Source: JAFALK01 sp042701975
GTDB taxonomy: Bacteria > Pseudomonadota > Gammaproteobacteria > Burkholderiales > Burkholderiaceae_C
DNA: 64,000 bases
NCBI GenBank assembly: GCA_042701975.1
Contig: CP170561.1
Location: 2,666,001-2,730,000, forward strand
Direction of reading: 5' to 3'
Shown: piece after piece, positions 25,105 through 34,542 of the stretch
Layout of the letters: every line of letters starts with the position of its first letter
Position numbering within the stretch: the first letter of the stretch is position 1
Notes under the pieces: generated by a model
Databases searched by the model: none
What the model was told of the DNA's origin: nothing
The model's input: only the letters and a program-made list of their open reading frames with translations
Program-made: the position numbers and the translations under genes

Positions 25105-28100
25105 GTCGGATCTCCTTCGTTGTCGAACTTCACCAAGCCCTCCTTCGGATTGCGGGCCACAGCCGCCAAGGTACGCTTCTCGATCAGGTGGTACAGGGCT
25201 GGCAGCAGTACAAGCGTGAGCACCGTGGCGCTGATCAGGCCGCCGACCACCACGGTGGCGAGCGGGCGCTGGACGTCGCTGCCCAGCCCATGCGCCATCG
25301 CTGCCGGCAGCAGGCCGAGTGCCGCAACGGTGGCCGTCATCAGCACCGGGCGCAGACGCTCACGCGCCCCCTTGACCACGGCCTCCTCCAAGCTCACGCC
25401 GGGTGTCTTGCGCCAGCGGTTCAGGTTGGAAACCATGATGATGGCGTTGAGTACCGATACACCAAAGAGCGCGATGAAGCCCACGGCGCTGGAGACGTTG
25501 AAGGTCATGCCGCGCAGGTGCAGCGCCAGCAGGCCTCCCAGAGCAGCCAGCGGAACGGCCGCCATGATGAGCGCGGGCTGGCGCAGATTGCGGAACTGGC
25601 CAAACAGCAGCACGAACATCAGGGCCAACACCATGGGGCCGATCACGGCCAGTCGTGCCTGCGCCCGTTGCTGGTTTTCAAACTGACCACCCCAGCTCAC
25701 GTCGACGCGACTGTGGTCGTAAGGCACGCGCTCCTCGATCTTGGTCTGCGCCTCCGCGAGGAAGGTTGCCAGGTCCCGTCCGCGCAGGTTCAGTCGCACC
25801 GTCAGATGCCGGCGCCCCATCTCGCGCGTGATGGTGGTCTCGCCCTCCGCAAAGCCGATGCTGGCGATCTGGCCCAGGGCGACCCGGGCACCGTTGGAGG
25901 CCGGCAGAGTCAGCTCGGCCAAGGCACGCGGGTCGCTGCGCGAAGCGCCGGTGAAGCGGGCGGCAATGTCATAGCGGCGGTTCCCGATGTACACCTGCGT
26001 CACCGGGCTGCCCCCGATGCCGCTCTGGATCAGTGCCATCACGTCGGCCACGTTGATGCCGAGCCGCGCTGCGGCGGCGCGGTCCACCTCGATGCGCAGC
26101 TGCGGCAGCGGGGGCTCCTGGTCCAGTGCCACGTCGGCGGCCCCCGGGACCTGCTCCAGCACGTGGGCGACGGCGGTGGCGATGCTGCGGGTCTGCACGA
26201 AGTCATCGCCGTAGACCTTCACGACGAGATCGCTGTGCGCGCCGGCCAGCTTGTCGAGCACGCCGTCGATCATCGGCTGCGTGAAGCCGACATCGATGCC
26301 GGGCAGTCGGTGGAATCGCTCAGACATGTGGTCGATCAGCTGCAGCTTGGTCCAGCCCGAGGTCCAGCCGTCGTACGGTTTTAGCGTCACGGCCGCCTCG
26401 ATGTGGGAAGGCGTGAACGGATCGGTGCCGTCGTCGTTGCGTCCGAGTTGGGTGACGATGTGGTCAACCTCCTTGAACTCCAGCGCCGCGGCGCGCAGTT
26501 GTCCGGCCATCTCGCTCGCCTTGTCGATCGAGATGCCGGGTGGCAGCGTGACCTGCAGCCAGATCGAACCCTCGTCGAGATAAGGCAGGAAGTCGCGGCC
26601 GAGCGTGGCGCTCAGGCCCATCACCACTGCAAGCGTTGCCGCGAAGAGCGCCAGCGCCCACCGGGTCCGGCCGATCAGCCCTTGCAGCATGCGCTCGTAG
26701 CGAGGCGCCAACCAGACGAGCAGCGGGTTCTTGAAGCTCCGAACCGGCTTGCGATAGGCCCAATAGGCCAGACCGGGGATCAGCATCAGCGCCACCAACA
26801 GCGCGCCCAGCAGGGCGAAGCCGACGGCAAAGGCCATTGGCGCGAACAGCTTGTACTCGATGCGTTGGAAGGCGAACAGCGGCAGGTAGGCCACCATGAT
26901 GACGCCCATGCCGAAGAAGATCGGCTGCGCGACCTGCAGGGCGGACTTCACGACGTCGCGGCCGCTCATGCGCCCCTCGGGCTCGCTCTCGCGCTGGCGC
27001 AGGATGGTCTCCATCACCACGATGGCGCCGTCCACGATGATGCCGAAGTCAATGGCGCCAAGCGAAAGGAGGTTCGCCGGGATGTGATAGTGACGCATCA
27101 GGATAAAGGCGATCAGCAGCGACAGCGGGATCGTCACGGCCACGATGACGGCAGCACGTGGTGAGCCCAGGAACAGCAGCAGCACGAGCGTGACCAGGGT
27201 CATGCCCGCGAACAAGGTCTCGCCGACCGTGTGCACGGTGGCCTTCACCAGGTTGCTGCGGTCGATGTAGGGAACGATCTGCACGTCCTTGGGCAGAATG
27301 TGCTCGTTGAGTTCCTGGACGGCAGCGTGCACGCCCTTGAGCACCCGCGATGGGTTCTCTCCCTTGAGCAACAGGGTGATGCCTTCGATGGCATCGGCGT
27401 TCCGGTCCATGCCCAGCACGCCGTGCCGCTCCTGGTTGCCCAGCACCACCTGGCCGACGTCGCGCACCAGCACGGGCACGCCGTTCTTCTGCGTGACGAC
27501 GATGTTGCCCAGGTCCTCGAGGTTGCGCAGCAGGCCCACACCACGCACAACGAGGCCCTGCTCGCCGCGCACCATGATGCTGCCCCCGGCGCTGGCATTG
27601 TTGGCGGAAATCGCCTGGGTGATCTGGGCGAGAGACAGGCCGTATTTGGCCAGGCGAAGCGGATCGAGTTCGACCAGGAACTGCGTCGTCACGCCGCCGA
27701 AGTTCGCCACGTCCACCACGCCGCCCACCTGCTTGAGTCGCGGGATGACTTTCCAGAACTGCAGCTCGGACAGCTCGCGCAGGCTGCGCGTCTTGGACTG
27801 CAGGGTGTAGCGGTAGATCTCGCCGATGGGCGAGGTCAGTGCGTCCAGCGCCGGCTGGGCACCGTAGGGCAGGCTGACGGATCCGATGCGCTCCTGCAGG
27901 CGCTGGCGCGACCAGTAGTCCTCGCTGCCATCCTCGAAGACCACGGTGATCAGCGACAGGCCGAAGGTGCTCTTGGAACGCATCACGTGCATGCCGGGCG
28001 TGCCCATGATCTCGCGCTCCAGTGGAATCGTGATCTGCTGTTCGACCTCCTCGGCGGCCAGACCGTTCACCTGCGTGACCACCTGCGAGGTCACGTCGGC

Positions 28101-28226
28101 GATGTCCGGATAGGCCTCCAGCGGCAGTTGTGTCCAGCACCAGCCGCCGTACAGGGCCGTCAGAACGAAGACCAGCACGACAATGCCGCGCCGGTTGAAG
28201 CACAGGGTGACGAGACGCTCAATCAT
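25101..28226 (-). CDS. heavy-metal RND efflux pump, CzcA/CusA family
   Basis: A 1041-residue inner-membrane proton-driven pump with twelve expected membrane segments and two large periplasmic loops. VVFEDGSEDYWSRQRLQERI is typical of the heavy-metal group. The fourth membrane segment reads DFGIIVDGAIVVME, as in divalent-cation pumps (Co, Zn, Cd, Ni) rather than the monovalent CusA type. The start overlaps the adaptor stop by 8 nt and the stop overlaps the outer-membrane factor start. The exact metal cannot be fixed from this sequence alone. Confidence 0.94.
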   Translation of the reverse strand: MIERLVTLCFNRRGIVVLVFVLTALYGGWCWTQLPLEAYPDIADVTSQVVTQVNGLAAEEVEQQITIPLEREIMGTPGMHVMRSKSTFGLSLITVVFEDGSEDYWSRQRLQERIGSVSLPYGAQPALDALTSPIGEIYRYTLQSKTRSLRELSELQFWKVIPRLKQVGGVVDVANFGGVTTQFLVELDPLRLAKYGLSLAQITQAISANNASAGGSIMVRGEQGLVVRGVGLLRNLEDLGNIVVTQKNGVPVLVRDVGQVVLGNQERHGVLGMDRNADAIEGITLLLKGENPSRVLKGVHAAVQELNEHILPKDVQIVPYIDRSNLVKATVHTVGETLFAGMTLVTLVLLLFLGSPRAAVIVAVTIPLSLLIAFILMRHYHIPANLLSLGAIDFGIIVDGAIVVMETILRQRESEPEGRMSGRDVVKSALQVAQPIFFGMGVIMVAYLPLFAFQRIEYKLFAPMAFAVGFALLGALLVALMLIPGLAYWAYRKPVRSFKNPLLVWLAPRYERMLQGLIGRTRWALALFAATLAVVMGLSATLGRDFLPYLDEGSIWLQVTLPPGISIDKASEMAGQLRAAALEFKEVDHIVTQLGRNDDGTDPFTPSHIEAAVTLKPYDGWTSGWTKLQLIDHMSERFHRLPGIDVGFTQPMIDGVLDKLAGAHSDLVVKVYGDDFVQTRSIATAVAHVLEQVPGAADVALDQEPPLPQLRIEVDRAAAARLGINVADVMALIQSGIGGSPVTQVYIGNRRYDIAARFTGASRSDPRALAELTLPASNGARVALGQIASIGFAEGETTITREMGRRHLTVRLNLRGRDLATFLAEAQTKIEERVPYDHSRVDVSWGGQFENQQRAQARLAVIGPMVLALMFVLLFGQFRNLRQPALIMAAVPLAALGGLLALHLRGMTFNVSSAVGFIALFGVSVLNAIIMVSNLNRWRKTPGVSLEEAVVKGARERLRPVLMTATVAALGLLPAAMAHGLGSDVQRPLATVVVGGLISATVLTLVLLPALYHLIEKRTLAAVARNPKEGLVKFDNEGDPT

Positions 28227-29343
28227 TCAGCAGCACCCCGTTGCGAACGACCACGCGCTCGCCAGGCTTGAGGCCGGAGACCACTTCGATCTTGTCGCCG
28301 ACCTGTGCACCCAGCACGAGCTCGCGCGCCTGGAAATGCCAGGGCGAGGTCTCCACGAAGGCCCTGCTGGAGAAAGCCCCCTGGACCACGGCCGTCATCG
28401 GCAGCAGCAGGCCGGCGTGCGGATGCCCCAAAAAGGTGGAGCGCGCGAACATGCCCGGCTTGAGTCGCCCCTCCGGGTTGTCAAAGCGAAGGCGCACCTT
28501 GGCCGTGCGGGTGTCGGGATCGAGCAATTCACCGATGGACTGCACTTGACCCACCATGGCATCGGGCAGCGCGTCGAGTTGCACGCGCGCTTGCTGGCCG
28601 GCATAGAGCTGGCCCAGATCCTTCTCTTGTGCATTTGCGGTCACCAGCACACTGGAGAGATCCGCCACGGTCATCAACGGCGCCGTTGTGTCGTTCCAGT
28701 AGCCGCCGGTGCCCGCTTGCAGATCGACGATACGGCCACGGATCGGTGAACGCACGGCCAGCAGCTTGCCGTCGCCCGAAGCGCTTGCGCCCAATTGAGC
28801 AAGGCGTGCCTTTGCGCGCACCCATTCGCTGTGGGCTTGCTCGAAATCGCTGCGAGCCTGCTCGACATCTCGGGTTGCCGCGATCTGCTCATTGCCGAGG
28901 TGGGCGACACGCTCGGCATTGGCGCGCGCGAGCTCCAGCGCTGCCTGCGCCTTGCGGGCATCGCTGGCCGCCTGGCCGTAGTCGGGCGCGTCCATGGTGA
29001 ACAAGACATCGCCGGGATTCACGTTGTCGCCCAACTGCTTGTAGAGGCGCACGATGCGGCCGCTGGCCGGTGTGAGCACCTTGACCAGCCTGGCCGGGTC
29101 AGCTTCGACGGAGGCCGGCAGCACCAGCGGCGTGGACACCTGCTCCGCGGCCAGGACTTGCAGTTCGAGCACGCCCCGCAGTGGCGAGCGCTCGGGGATG
29201 ACGATGGCATTGCCTTCGTGGACGCTGCCAGGCACGCGCTGAGCCGACTCGGCCGGTGCCGCACGCAAGTTCAGGGTCAGAAGGGCAGCCAGAGCGCCGG
29301 CCCCGGTCAGGGCGACGATGAGGATCGGTTGTTTGCGCAGCAT
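28219..29343 (-). CDS. periplasmic adaptor subunit of heavy-metal RND efflux
   Basis: A 374-residue membrane-fusion protein of the CzcB/CusB type. An N-terminal membrane anchor (about residues 6-22) precedes the barrel-sandwich domain (VLTPASGRIVRLYKQLGDNV), a helical hairpin (about 115-175) and the beta-barrel (VRSPIRGRIVDLQAG to GMFARSTF). The start at 29343 (MLRKQPILIV) was chosen because the longer frame adds a 49-residue arginine-rich, non-signal stretch running into the promoter. No His-rich metal-binding extension is present. First gene of the operon, divergent from the response regulator. Confidence 0.92.
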   Translation of the reverse strand: MLRKQPILIVALTGAGALAALLTLNLRAAPAESAQRVPGSVHEGNAIVIPERSPLRGVLELQVLAAEQVSTPLVLPASVEADPARLVKVLTPASGRIVRLYKQLGDNVNPGDVLFTMDAPDYGQAASDARKAQAALELARANAERVAHLGNEQIAATRDVEQARSDFEQAHSEWVRAKARLAQLGASASGDGKLLAVRSPIRGRIVDLQAGTGGYWNDTTAPLMTVADLSSVLVTANAQEKDLGQLYAGQQARVQLDALPDAMVGQVQSIGELLDPDTRTAKVRLRFDNPEGRLKPGMFARSTFLGHPHAGLLLPMTAVVQGAFSSRAFVETSPWHFQARELVLGAQVGDKIEVVSGLKPGERVVVRNGVLLND

Positions 29344-29406
29344 GATGGGTCGCTTTGTCAGGCGGGCCGGCAGGATAGTCAGGCGCGCCTGAAGAACGCC
29401 CCAAGA

Positions 29407-29430
29407 TTTCCTGAATTTCTCTTCAGGAAA
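29407..29430. promoter_or_regulatory. candidate operator of the metal-responsive two-component system
   Basis: A perfect inverted repeat with arms TTTCCTGAA (29407-29415) and TTCAGGAAA (29422-29430), spacer TTTCTC, sits midway between the divergent efflux operon and the response-regulator gene. The site could serve both directions. That the neighbouring response regulator binds it is inferred. Confidence 0.55.
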
Positions 29431-29500
29431 TGCGCGCTGTTTCATCCGCCGCCGATTCGGTGGGAGACTGGTGCCGAAATTGCCCAGCACTCAAGCGCAC

Positions 29501-30187
29501 ATGAGAATTCTTTTGGTCGAAGACGACAGGAAGGCGGCACAACTGCTGGCGCGTGGTCTGACGGAGGAAGGCTTCATCGTCGATCTCGCGCATTCCGCCG
29601 AGGCTGCCGACGAACAGGCGGCCGCGGTCGACTACGACCTGGTGATTCTGGACTGGATGCTGCCCGGTCAGGCCGGCCTGGATTGGTGCCAGCAGCTGCG
29701 GCAGCAAGGCGGCCAAGTCCCCGTCCTGATGCTGACAGCGCGCGACGCGCTGCAGGAGCGCATCAAGGGTTTGAACGCCGGTGCGGACGACTACCTGACC
29801 AAGCCCTTTGCGTTCGAGGAGCTGCTGGCCCGTGCGCGGGCGTTGCTGCGGCGCTCGGAGTTCACCAGGCCCACCGTGCTGAGCGTTGCGGACTTGCAGC
29901 TGGATCCGTCCACTCAAACCGTCATCCGCGACGGCTCCAACATCGACCTGACGCGCAAGGAGTACGCGATTCTCGAGGTGCTGATGCGCCGAAACGGTGG
30001 CATCGTCAGCCGCTCGCGGCTGGCAGAACAGGTTTGGAAGGCCGATCTCGTGGGCATCGACAACTTGATCGACGTGCATGTCGGCAACCTGCGCCGCAAG
30101 ATCGACCGGCCCGGTTTGCCGACGCTGATCCAGACCGTGCGCGGTCGCGGCTTCCAGCTTGTGGCACCTGGGGCTCGTGATGCTTAG
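29501..30187 (+). CDS. OmpR-family response regulator, CzcR/CusR-like
   Basis: A 228-residue response regulator. The receiver domain has acidic residues in LLVEDD, the phosphoryl Asp in LVILDWMLPG (about residue 51) and Lys in YLTKPFAFEELLARARALLRR. The C-terminal winged helix shows KEYAILEVLMRRNGGIVSRS. The start at 29501 was preferred over GTG 29471. It overlaps the sensor kinase gene by 8 nt and is divergent from the metal efflux operon, so it is most likely its activator. Confidence 0.92.
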   Translation: MRILLVEDDRKAAQLLARGLTEEGFIVDLAHSAEAADEQAAAVDYDLVILDWMLPGQAGLDWCQQLRQQGGQVPVLMLTARDALQERIKGLNAGADDYLTKPFAFEELLARARALLRRSEFTRPTVLSVADLQLDPSTQTVIRDGSNIDLTRKEYAILEVLMRRNGGIVSRSRLAEQVWKADLVGIDNLIDVHVGNLRRKIDRPGLPTLIQTVRGRGFQLVAPGARDA

Positions 30188-31589
30188 CTTCCGGCGCCGC
30201 TTCGTCCTGGCCCAGTTTGCGGTCACGGCTGTGGCGCTGAGCCTCGCGGCGATCCTGGGGTACCTGGTCTTGGCCAGTTCCGTCCGCTCCCAGCTCGATG
30301 CCGCGGTGCTGGCGCTGGCCGAGACGGAAGCCGGCATCCTGGCCGAATCCCGTGGGCAGTCCATCGCCATTCACGAGGGAGCCCAGGGCCACGCGCCGTT
30401 TTCCTTCATCCGGCTCGATCGGCTGGTGCAGATCATCGATGCCGACGGGAATGTGCTGGCTCGCAGCGCCAATCTCGGTACAGCGAAGCTCCCGGCCTCG
30501 GCCGAGGTCTTGCGCGAGCTGGCGTTGGGAGAGACTGTGTTCGAGACGGTCTACGGCTTCGGCGACGAGCCGGTTCGAGTGGTATCGGTGCCGGTGCGCG
30601 TCGGGGATGCGTTGCGCGGCGTTCAGGTCGCGGGGTCGCTCGACGATGTCAATCACGTCGTCGAAGCCGCAGGGCTTCTCTTCCTTGGTTTGGGTGCTTG
30701 CCTCGTTGTTGCATTGGGGACGACCAGTGCGCTGCTGACGCGTCGCATGGTTTCAGCCATTGACGACATCGTTCAGCGGGCCCGCAGGATCGGGCAGGCC
30801 AACTTGAGCGAGCGCCTGCCGCGTTCAGAGAGCCGCGACGAGATTGGCCGGCTGGTGGAGACGCTCAACGAGATGCTTGCGCGCATCGAGCACGCTTTCG
30901 AAGCCCAGCGACGGTTCACGGCCGATGCGTCGCACGAACTGCGCTCCCCTCTGTCCCGACTGCGGGCAGAGCTGGAGATTTCATTGCGACGAACCCGAAG
31001 CGCCGAGGAATACAGGCTCGCGCTTACGTCCTGCCAGGAAGAGGTTGAGCGGCTGACCCTGCTGGTCGACGAACTTCTCGTGCTGGCACGGCTCGATGCA
31101 GGTCAGGAGCGAAGCCCGGCGGATGTTGTTCGCTTGGACCTGCTGGCTGCCGATGCCGTACGGCGGATGGAACCTGCCGCACTTGAGAAGAAGATCAAGC
31201 TCGTTCAGGAGAGCTCAACCAGGATCGATGCAATGGTTGGCGCTGGGCCGATCAATCTCGTCCTTGGCAATTTGCTCGACAACGCAGTGAAGTATTCGCC
31301 GGTCGGCTCCACGGTGAGCATTCGTGTAGGTGAGGACAGCGCGGCGGCCTTCGTCGCTATCGCGGACGATGGCCCTGGGTTAAGCCAGGCGGACCTTCCT
31401 CACGTGTTTGATCGCTTCTTCCGGGGCGAGGTTGCCCGCTCTGCCGATGTTGCAGGCCTTGGCCTAGGGCTGGCCTTGTCACAGGCAATGATTCAGGCGC
31501 ACGGCGGTCACATCGAGGTTGCCAGTCGCGCAGGACACGGTGCCGAATTCATTCTTCGCGTGCCTCTGTCGGGGGCAGGGGGCTCCTGA
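30180..31589 (+). CDS. sensor histidine kinase, CzcS/CusS-like
   Basis: A 469-residue membrane kinase. Two membrane segments (about 8-32 and 163-185) enclose a periplasmic domain of roughly 130 residues that probably senses metal ions. HAMP follows, then the phospho-acceptor His in FTADASHELRSPL, the N box NLLDNAVKYS and glycine boxes DDGPGL and GLGLGLAL. All catalytic elements are intact. Its start overlaps the response regulator stop, so the pair is co-translated. Confidence 0.92.
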   Translation: MLSFRRRFVLAQFAVTAVALSLAAILGYLVLASSVRSQLDAAVLALAETEAGILAESRGQSIAIHEGAQGHAPFSFIRLDRLVQIIDADGNVLARSANLGTAKLPASAEVLRELALGETVFETVYGFGDEPVRVVSVPVRVGDALRGVQVAGSLDDVNHVVEAAGLLFLGLGACLVVALGTTSALLTRRMVSAIDDIVQRARRIGQANLSERLPRSESRDEIGRLVETLNEMLARIEHAFEAQRRFTADASHELRSPLSRLRAELEISLRRTRSAEEYRLALTSCQEEVERLTLLVDELLVLARLDAGQERSPADVVRLDLLAADAVRRMEPAALEKKIKLVQESSTRIDAMVGAGPINLVLGNLLDNAVKYSPVGSTVSIRVGEDSAAAFVAIADDGPGLSQADLPHVFDRFFRGEVARSADVAGLGLGLALSQAMIQAHGGHIEVASRAGHGAEFILRVPLSGAGGS

Positions 31590-31663
31590 AACCCGGCAGC
31601 TTGCCAAGCTGCGTTAGCCTTCGGTCTGCCCCCCATTCGCACGCAATCAGAAGGACCCTCGTC

Positions 31664-32182
31664 ATGGCCGACAAGCTCTCCGCCCCCTTCGTCCTCGAAC
31701 GCCGCCTGGCCGCGCCGCGCGAGCTCGTCTTTGCCGCGCTGACGCAGGCCGAACACCTGGCCCACTGGATGAGCCCGCCCGGCATGGAGCTCTCGCATTG
31801 CACGGTCGATGCGCGCGTCGGCGGCGTCTTCCACTACGCCATGCGGCCGCGCGGCGTGCCCGGCGCTCCGGAGATGTGGGGCAAGTGGACGTTCCGCGAG
31901 CTGGCCGCGCCCGAACGCCTTGTCGTCGTCGTGCAGTTCAGCGATGCGGCAGGCGGCGCCACGCGCCATCCGATGGCACCGCAATGGCCGCTCTATACGC
32001 TCTCCACCACGACGCTGTCCGAAGCGGACGGCGGCGGCACGCTGATGCGCCTGCAGTGGCGAGCGCTGAATGCCGACGCGATGGAAGAGGCGATCTTCGA
32101 TGCCTCGCATGCCAGCATGGCCATGGGCTGGGGCGGCACGATGGATACGCTCGACGCCTATCTGGCGCGCATCCGGCGCTGA
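31664..32182 (+). CDS. SRPBCC domain protein (AHSA1-like)
   Basis: A 172-residue START-like fold protein. LERRLAAPRELVFAALTQAEHLAHWMSPPG is the N-terminal signature (shown here only in its order: strand, helix, W-M/G loop), and GWGGTMDTLDAYL the C-terminal helix. Such proteins bind hydrophobic ligands; most bacterial members are uncharacterised. AAGGA precedes the start at 31664. Its 3' end overlaps the convergent MFS gene by 25 bp. Confidence 0.85.
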   Translation: MADKLSAPFVLERRLAAPRELVFAALTQAEHLAHWMSPPGMELSHCTVDARVGGVFHYAMRPRGVPGAPEMWGKWTFRELAAPERLVVVVQFSDAAGGATRHPMAPQWPLYTLSTTTLSEADGGGTLMRLQWRALNADAMEEAIFDASHASMAMGWGGTMDTLDAYLARIRR

Positions 32183-33357
32183 AGCGAGCAGACTTCCATC
32201 GCGACGACCAACACGACAGCCGCCACGCCCACACCGAACAGCAGCGCGTAATTGCCACCGCTGTGCGTGAGCAGGAAGGACATGCCGTAGGCGCCGGCCG
32301 CCTGCATCGTGGCGAAGGCGACCGTGGCGCGGCTCCAGGCCTGTCGATGCAGGTCCGGGCGCCCCGCCAGCAGCTCATGCAGGCGACCCAGCACGAGCGG
32401 GACGACGCCCGGCGTCAACGCGCTCATCAGCACGCTGGACACGAAGAGCCCGGTCCGCCCGAACAGGCCCAGCAGCGCAATTGCCATCGCAACGAGCAGC
32501 AGCGCATAAGCCATCTGCAAGGCGCGCTTGAGGCCCAGCCGATCGGCCAGCTGGCCGGCCGCCACCGGCCCCGCCATCGCACCGATGCCGAAGGCCACCC
32601 AGAAGCGCGAGCCGGAGACCACGCCTTCACCAAGGCCGCGCGCCACGTAGTCCACCAGGAAGACCATGTGCGGCACGACTGCCAGGCCGACCAGCGCGTA
32701 CTGCAGCCACAGCGCACGCAGCGGCCAGCTGGCCGGCAAGCTGGAAGACTCCGCGTCGTCGGTCGCCGTGCGAGCCACTTCGCCTTGTGGCCAGCCGCTC
32801 CACGCGGCGCCGGTCAGCAGCAGCGACAGCGCGGCCAATCCCGTCCAGGTCAGCGCCAGGCCGTGCTCCAGCAGCAACGGGATCAGCGTGCCGGATGCGG
32901 CCACGCCGAGCCCCACACCCAGGAACACGAGCCCGCCGGCGAGTCCGCGCCGCGCCGCTGCAACGCAAGTCAGCACGGCTGGCGCTGCCAGCACCATCAA
33001 CACGCCGCCGCCAAAGCCTGAGACGAAGCGCCAGACGAAGAACCAGCTGAAGCTCAGCGGCCAAGCGCAGGCCAGCAGCGTCAGGCTGGTGACGAGCATC
33101 GTCCAGCGCAGCACCGCGCGAGCGGCCCACCGCGAGGCCAGCGGATTGGCGGACAAGGCGCCGGCCAGATAACCCGCCAGATTTGCGGCACCGAGGTAGG
33201 CAGCTTGCGAGGCATCGAACCAATGCGCCTGCACGATGGCCGGCAGCAGCGGCGTGTAGGCAAAGCGCGCCAATCCCAGCCCGACCAGGTAGGCGCACAG
33301 GCCGGCCAGCACGGCGCGCCAAACCGGTGGCGAAGGGGATGGTGATGGCGCGGGCAT
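32158..33357 (-). CDS. MFS transporter, YbfB/YjiJ family
   Basis: A 399-residue transporter with about twelve membrane segments. The opening AVLAGLCAYLVGLGLARFAYTPLLPAIV and GYLAGALSA are typical of the YbfB/YjiJ branch of the major facilitator superfamily. Substrates of this branch are largely unknown. It is divergent from a LysR gene 83 bp away, the probable regulator. Confidence 0.88.
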   Translation of the reverse strand: MPAPSPSPSPPVWRAVLAGLCAYLVGLGLARFAYTPLLPAIVQAHWFDASQAAYLGAANLAGYLAGALSANPLASRWAARAVLRWTMLVTSLTLLACAWPLSFSWFFVWRFVSGFGGGVLMVLAAPAVLTCVAAARRGLAGGLVFLGVGLGVAASGTLIPLLLEHGLALTWTGLAALSLLLTGAAWSGWPQGEVARTATDDAESSSLPASWPLRALWLQYALVGLAVVPHMVFLVDYVARGLGEGVVSGSRFWVAFGIGAMAGPVAAGQLADRLGLKRALQMAYALLLVAMAIALLGLFGRTGLFVSSVLMSALTPGVVPLVLGRLHELLAGRPDLHRQAWSRATVAFATMQAAGAYGMSFLLTHSGGNYALLFGVGVAAVVLVVAMEVCSLQRRMRAR

Positions 33358-33390
33358 GGACGAAATGCTACAAACAGTCGGTAGCCGATT

Positions 33391-33405
33391 GAATGCCTGT
33401 CATTC
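33391..33405. promoter_or_regulatory. candidate LysR site between MFS and LysR genes
   Basis: The dyad GAATG-N5-CATTC sits in the 83-bp AT-richer gap between the divergent MFS and LysR genes. Position suggests control of both. It is not an exact T-N11-A box. Confidence 0.35.
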
Positions 33406-33440
33406 GGCGTTCAGTATTTCGCTAAGAGGATGAATCCATC

Positions 33441-34400
33441 ATGGACCGGATCGACGCAATGAAGGTTTTCGTGGCCGCACTGGGCGAGGGCAGCCTGGCC
33501 GGCGCGGGGCGCAAGCTGGGCAAATCGCCGGCCGCTGTCAGCCGGGCGATCGCCTTCTTGGAGCATCACGTTGGCGCCGAGCTGCTGCACCGAACGACGC
33601 GCTCCATCAAGCTCAGCGAGGCCGGTGAGCGTTATGCCGTGGCCTGCCGGCGCATCCTCACCGATCTTGAAGAGGCCGACATCGCCGCGGCCGGCGAACG
33701 CTCCGCCCCGCGCGGCATGCTGACCATCACGGCACCCGTGGCGGCAGGCGAGAAGATGCTGCGCCCGATGCTCGATGCCTTCATGGACAAGTTCCCCGAG
33801 GTGTCCGTGCGCCTGCACATGCTGGACCGCCCCGCCAACCTGATCGATGAAGGCATCGACGTGGCGCTGCGCATCGCGCATCTGGCCGATTCCACGCTGG
33901 TAGCGCAGCGCGTGGGCGAGGTGCGGCGCGTGATCGCGGCTTCGCCACGCTACCTCGCGAGGCACAAGCGCATTCACGAGGCGGCCGACCTGGCCGAGCA
34001 CCAGATCGTGTCGATGACGCATTTCGGCATCGATGCCTGGAGCTTCCCGCCCGCGCCCGGATCGACCGTGCCGCGCAGCGTGCAGTTCGCGCCGCGCTTC
34101 GTCGTCAACAGCGTCCGCGCGGCGGTGGCCTCAGCGGTGCAGGGGCGCGGCGTGGTGCGGCTGTTCTCGTACCACCTGGCCGATGAAGTGGCGGACGGCT
34201 CGTTGAAGATCCTGCTGCCCGGTGATGAGTATGAGCCGCTGCCGGTGCATCTGGTTTCGCCTCACGGGCGGCTGGCCGTTCCCAAGGTGCGCGCCTTTGT
34301 CGACTTCGCGCTGCCGCGGCTGCGCAAGGCCTTTGACGAGCACGCGCTGGTGTGCAGCAAGGCGGTGAACGCGGCCACCAAGAAGAGAGCCCGCGGCTAG
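33441..34400 (+). CDS. LysR family transcriptional regulator
   Basis: A 319-residue LysR regulator. The helix-turn-helix (LAGAGRKLGKSPAAVSRAIA, about residues 18-37) leads into LEHHVGAELLHRTTRSIKLSE, typical of the CrgA-like subgroup. The effector domain starts at GMLTITAPVAAG. It is divergent from the YbfB-type exporter, its likely target; the SDR and tautomerase genes lie downstream on the same strand and could also be controlled. Confidence 0.92.
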   Translation: MDRIDAMKVFVAALGEGSLAGAGRKLGKSPAAVSRAIAFLEHHVGAELLHRTTRSIKLSEAGERYAVACRRILTDLEEADIAAAGERSAPRGMLTITAPVAAGEKMLRPMLDAFMDKFPEVSVRLHMLDRPANLIDEGIDVALRIAHLADSTLVAQRVGEVRRVIAASPRYLARHKRIHEAADLAEHQIVSMTHFGIDAWSFPPAPGSTVPRSVQFAPRFVVNSVRAAVASAVQGRGVVRLFSYHLADEVADGSLKILLPGDEYEPLPVHLVSPHGRLAVPKVRAFVDFALPRLRKAFDEHALVCSKAVNAATKKRARG

Positions 34401-34542
34401 CATTCCATCGATTCCCGGAAGAGTGATTGCCGAACGGTGGCTATTCAATCTTCGGGTGCACGAACCTAGATTTCCTTTCACGACGGCAGCGCATGGAGCG
34501 GCTGCCGCGAAATCGAGTGAATGGAATGAAAAGGAAATCATC

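Noticed and set aside
24181..25686. 501-codon plus-strand open frame
   Set aside because: Antisense to the outer-membrane factor and the pump; no supporting motif.
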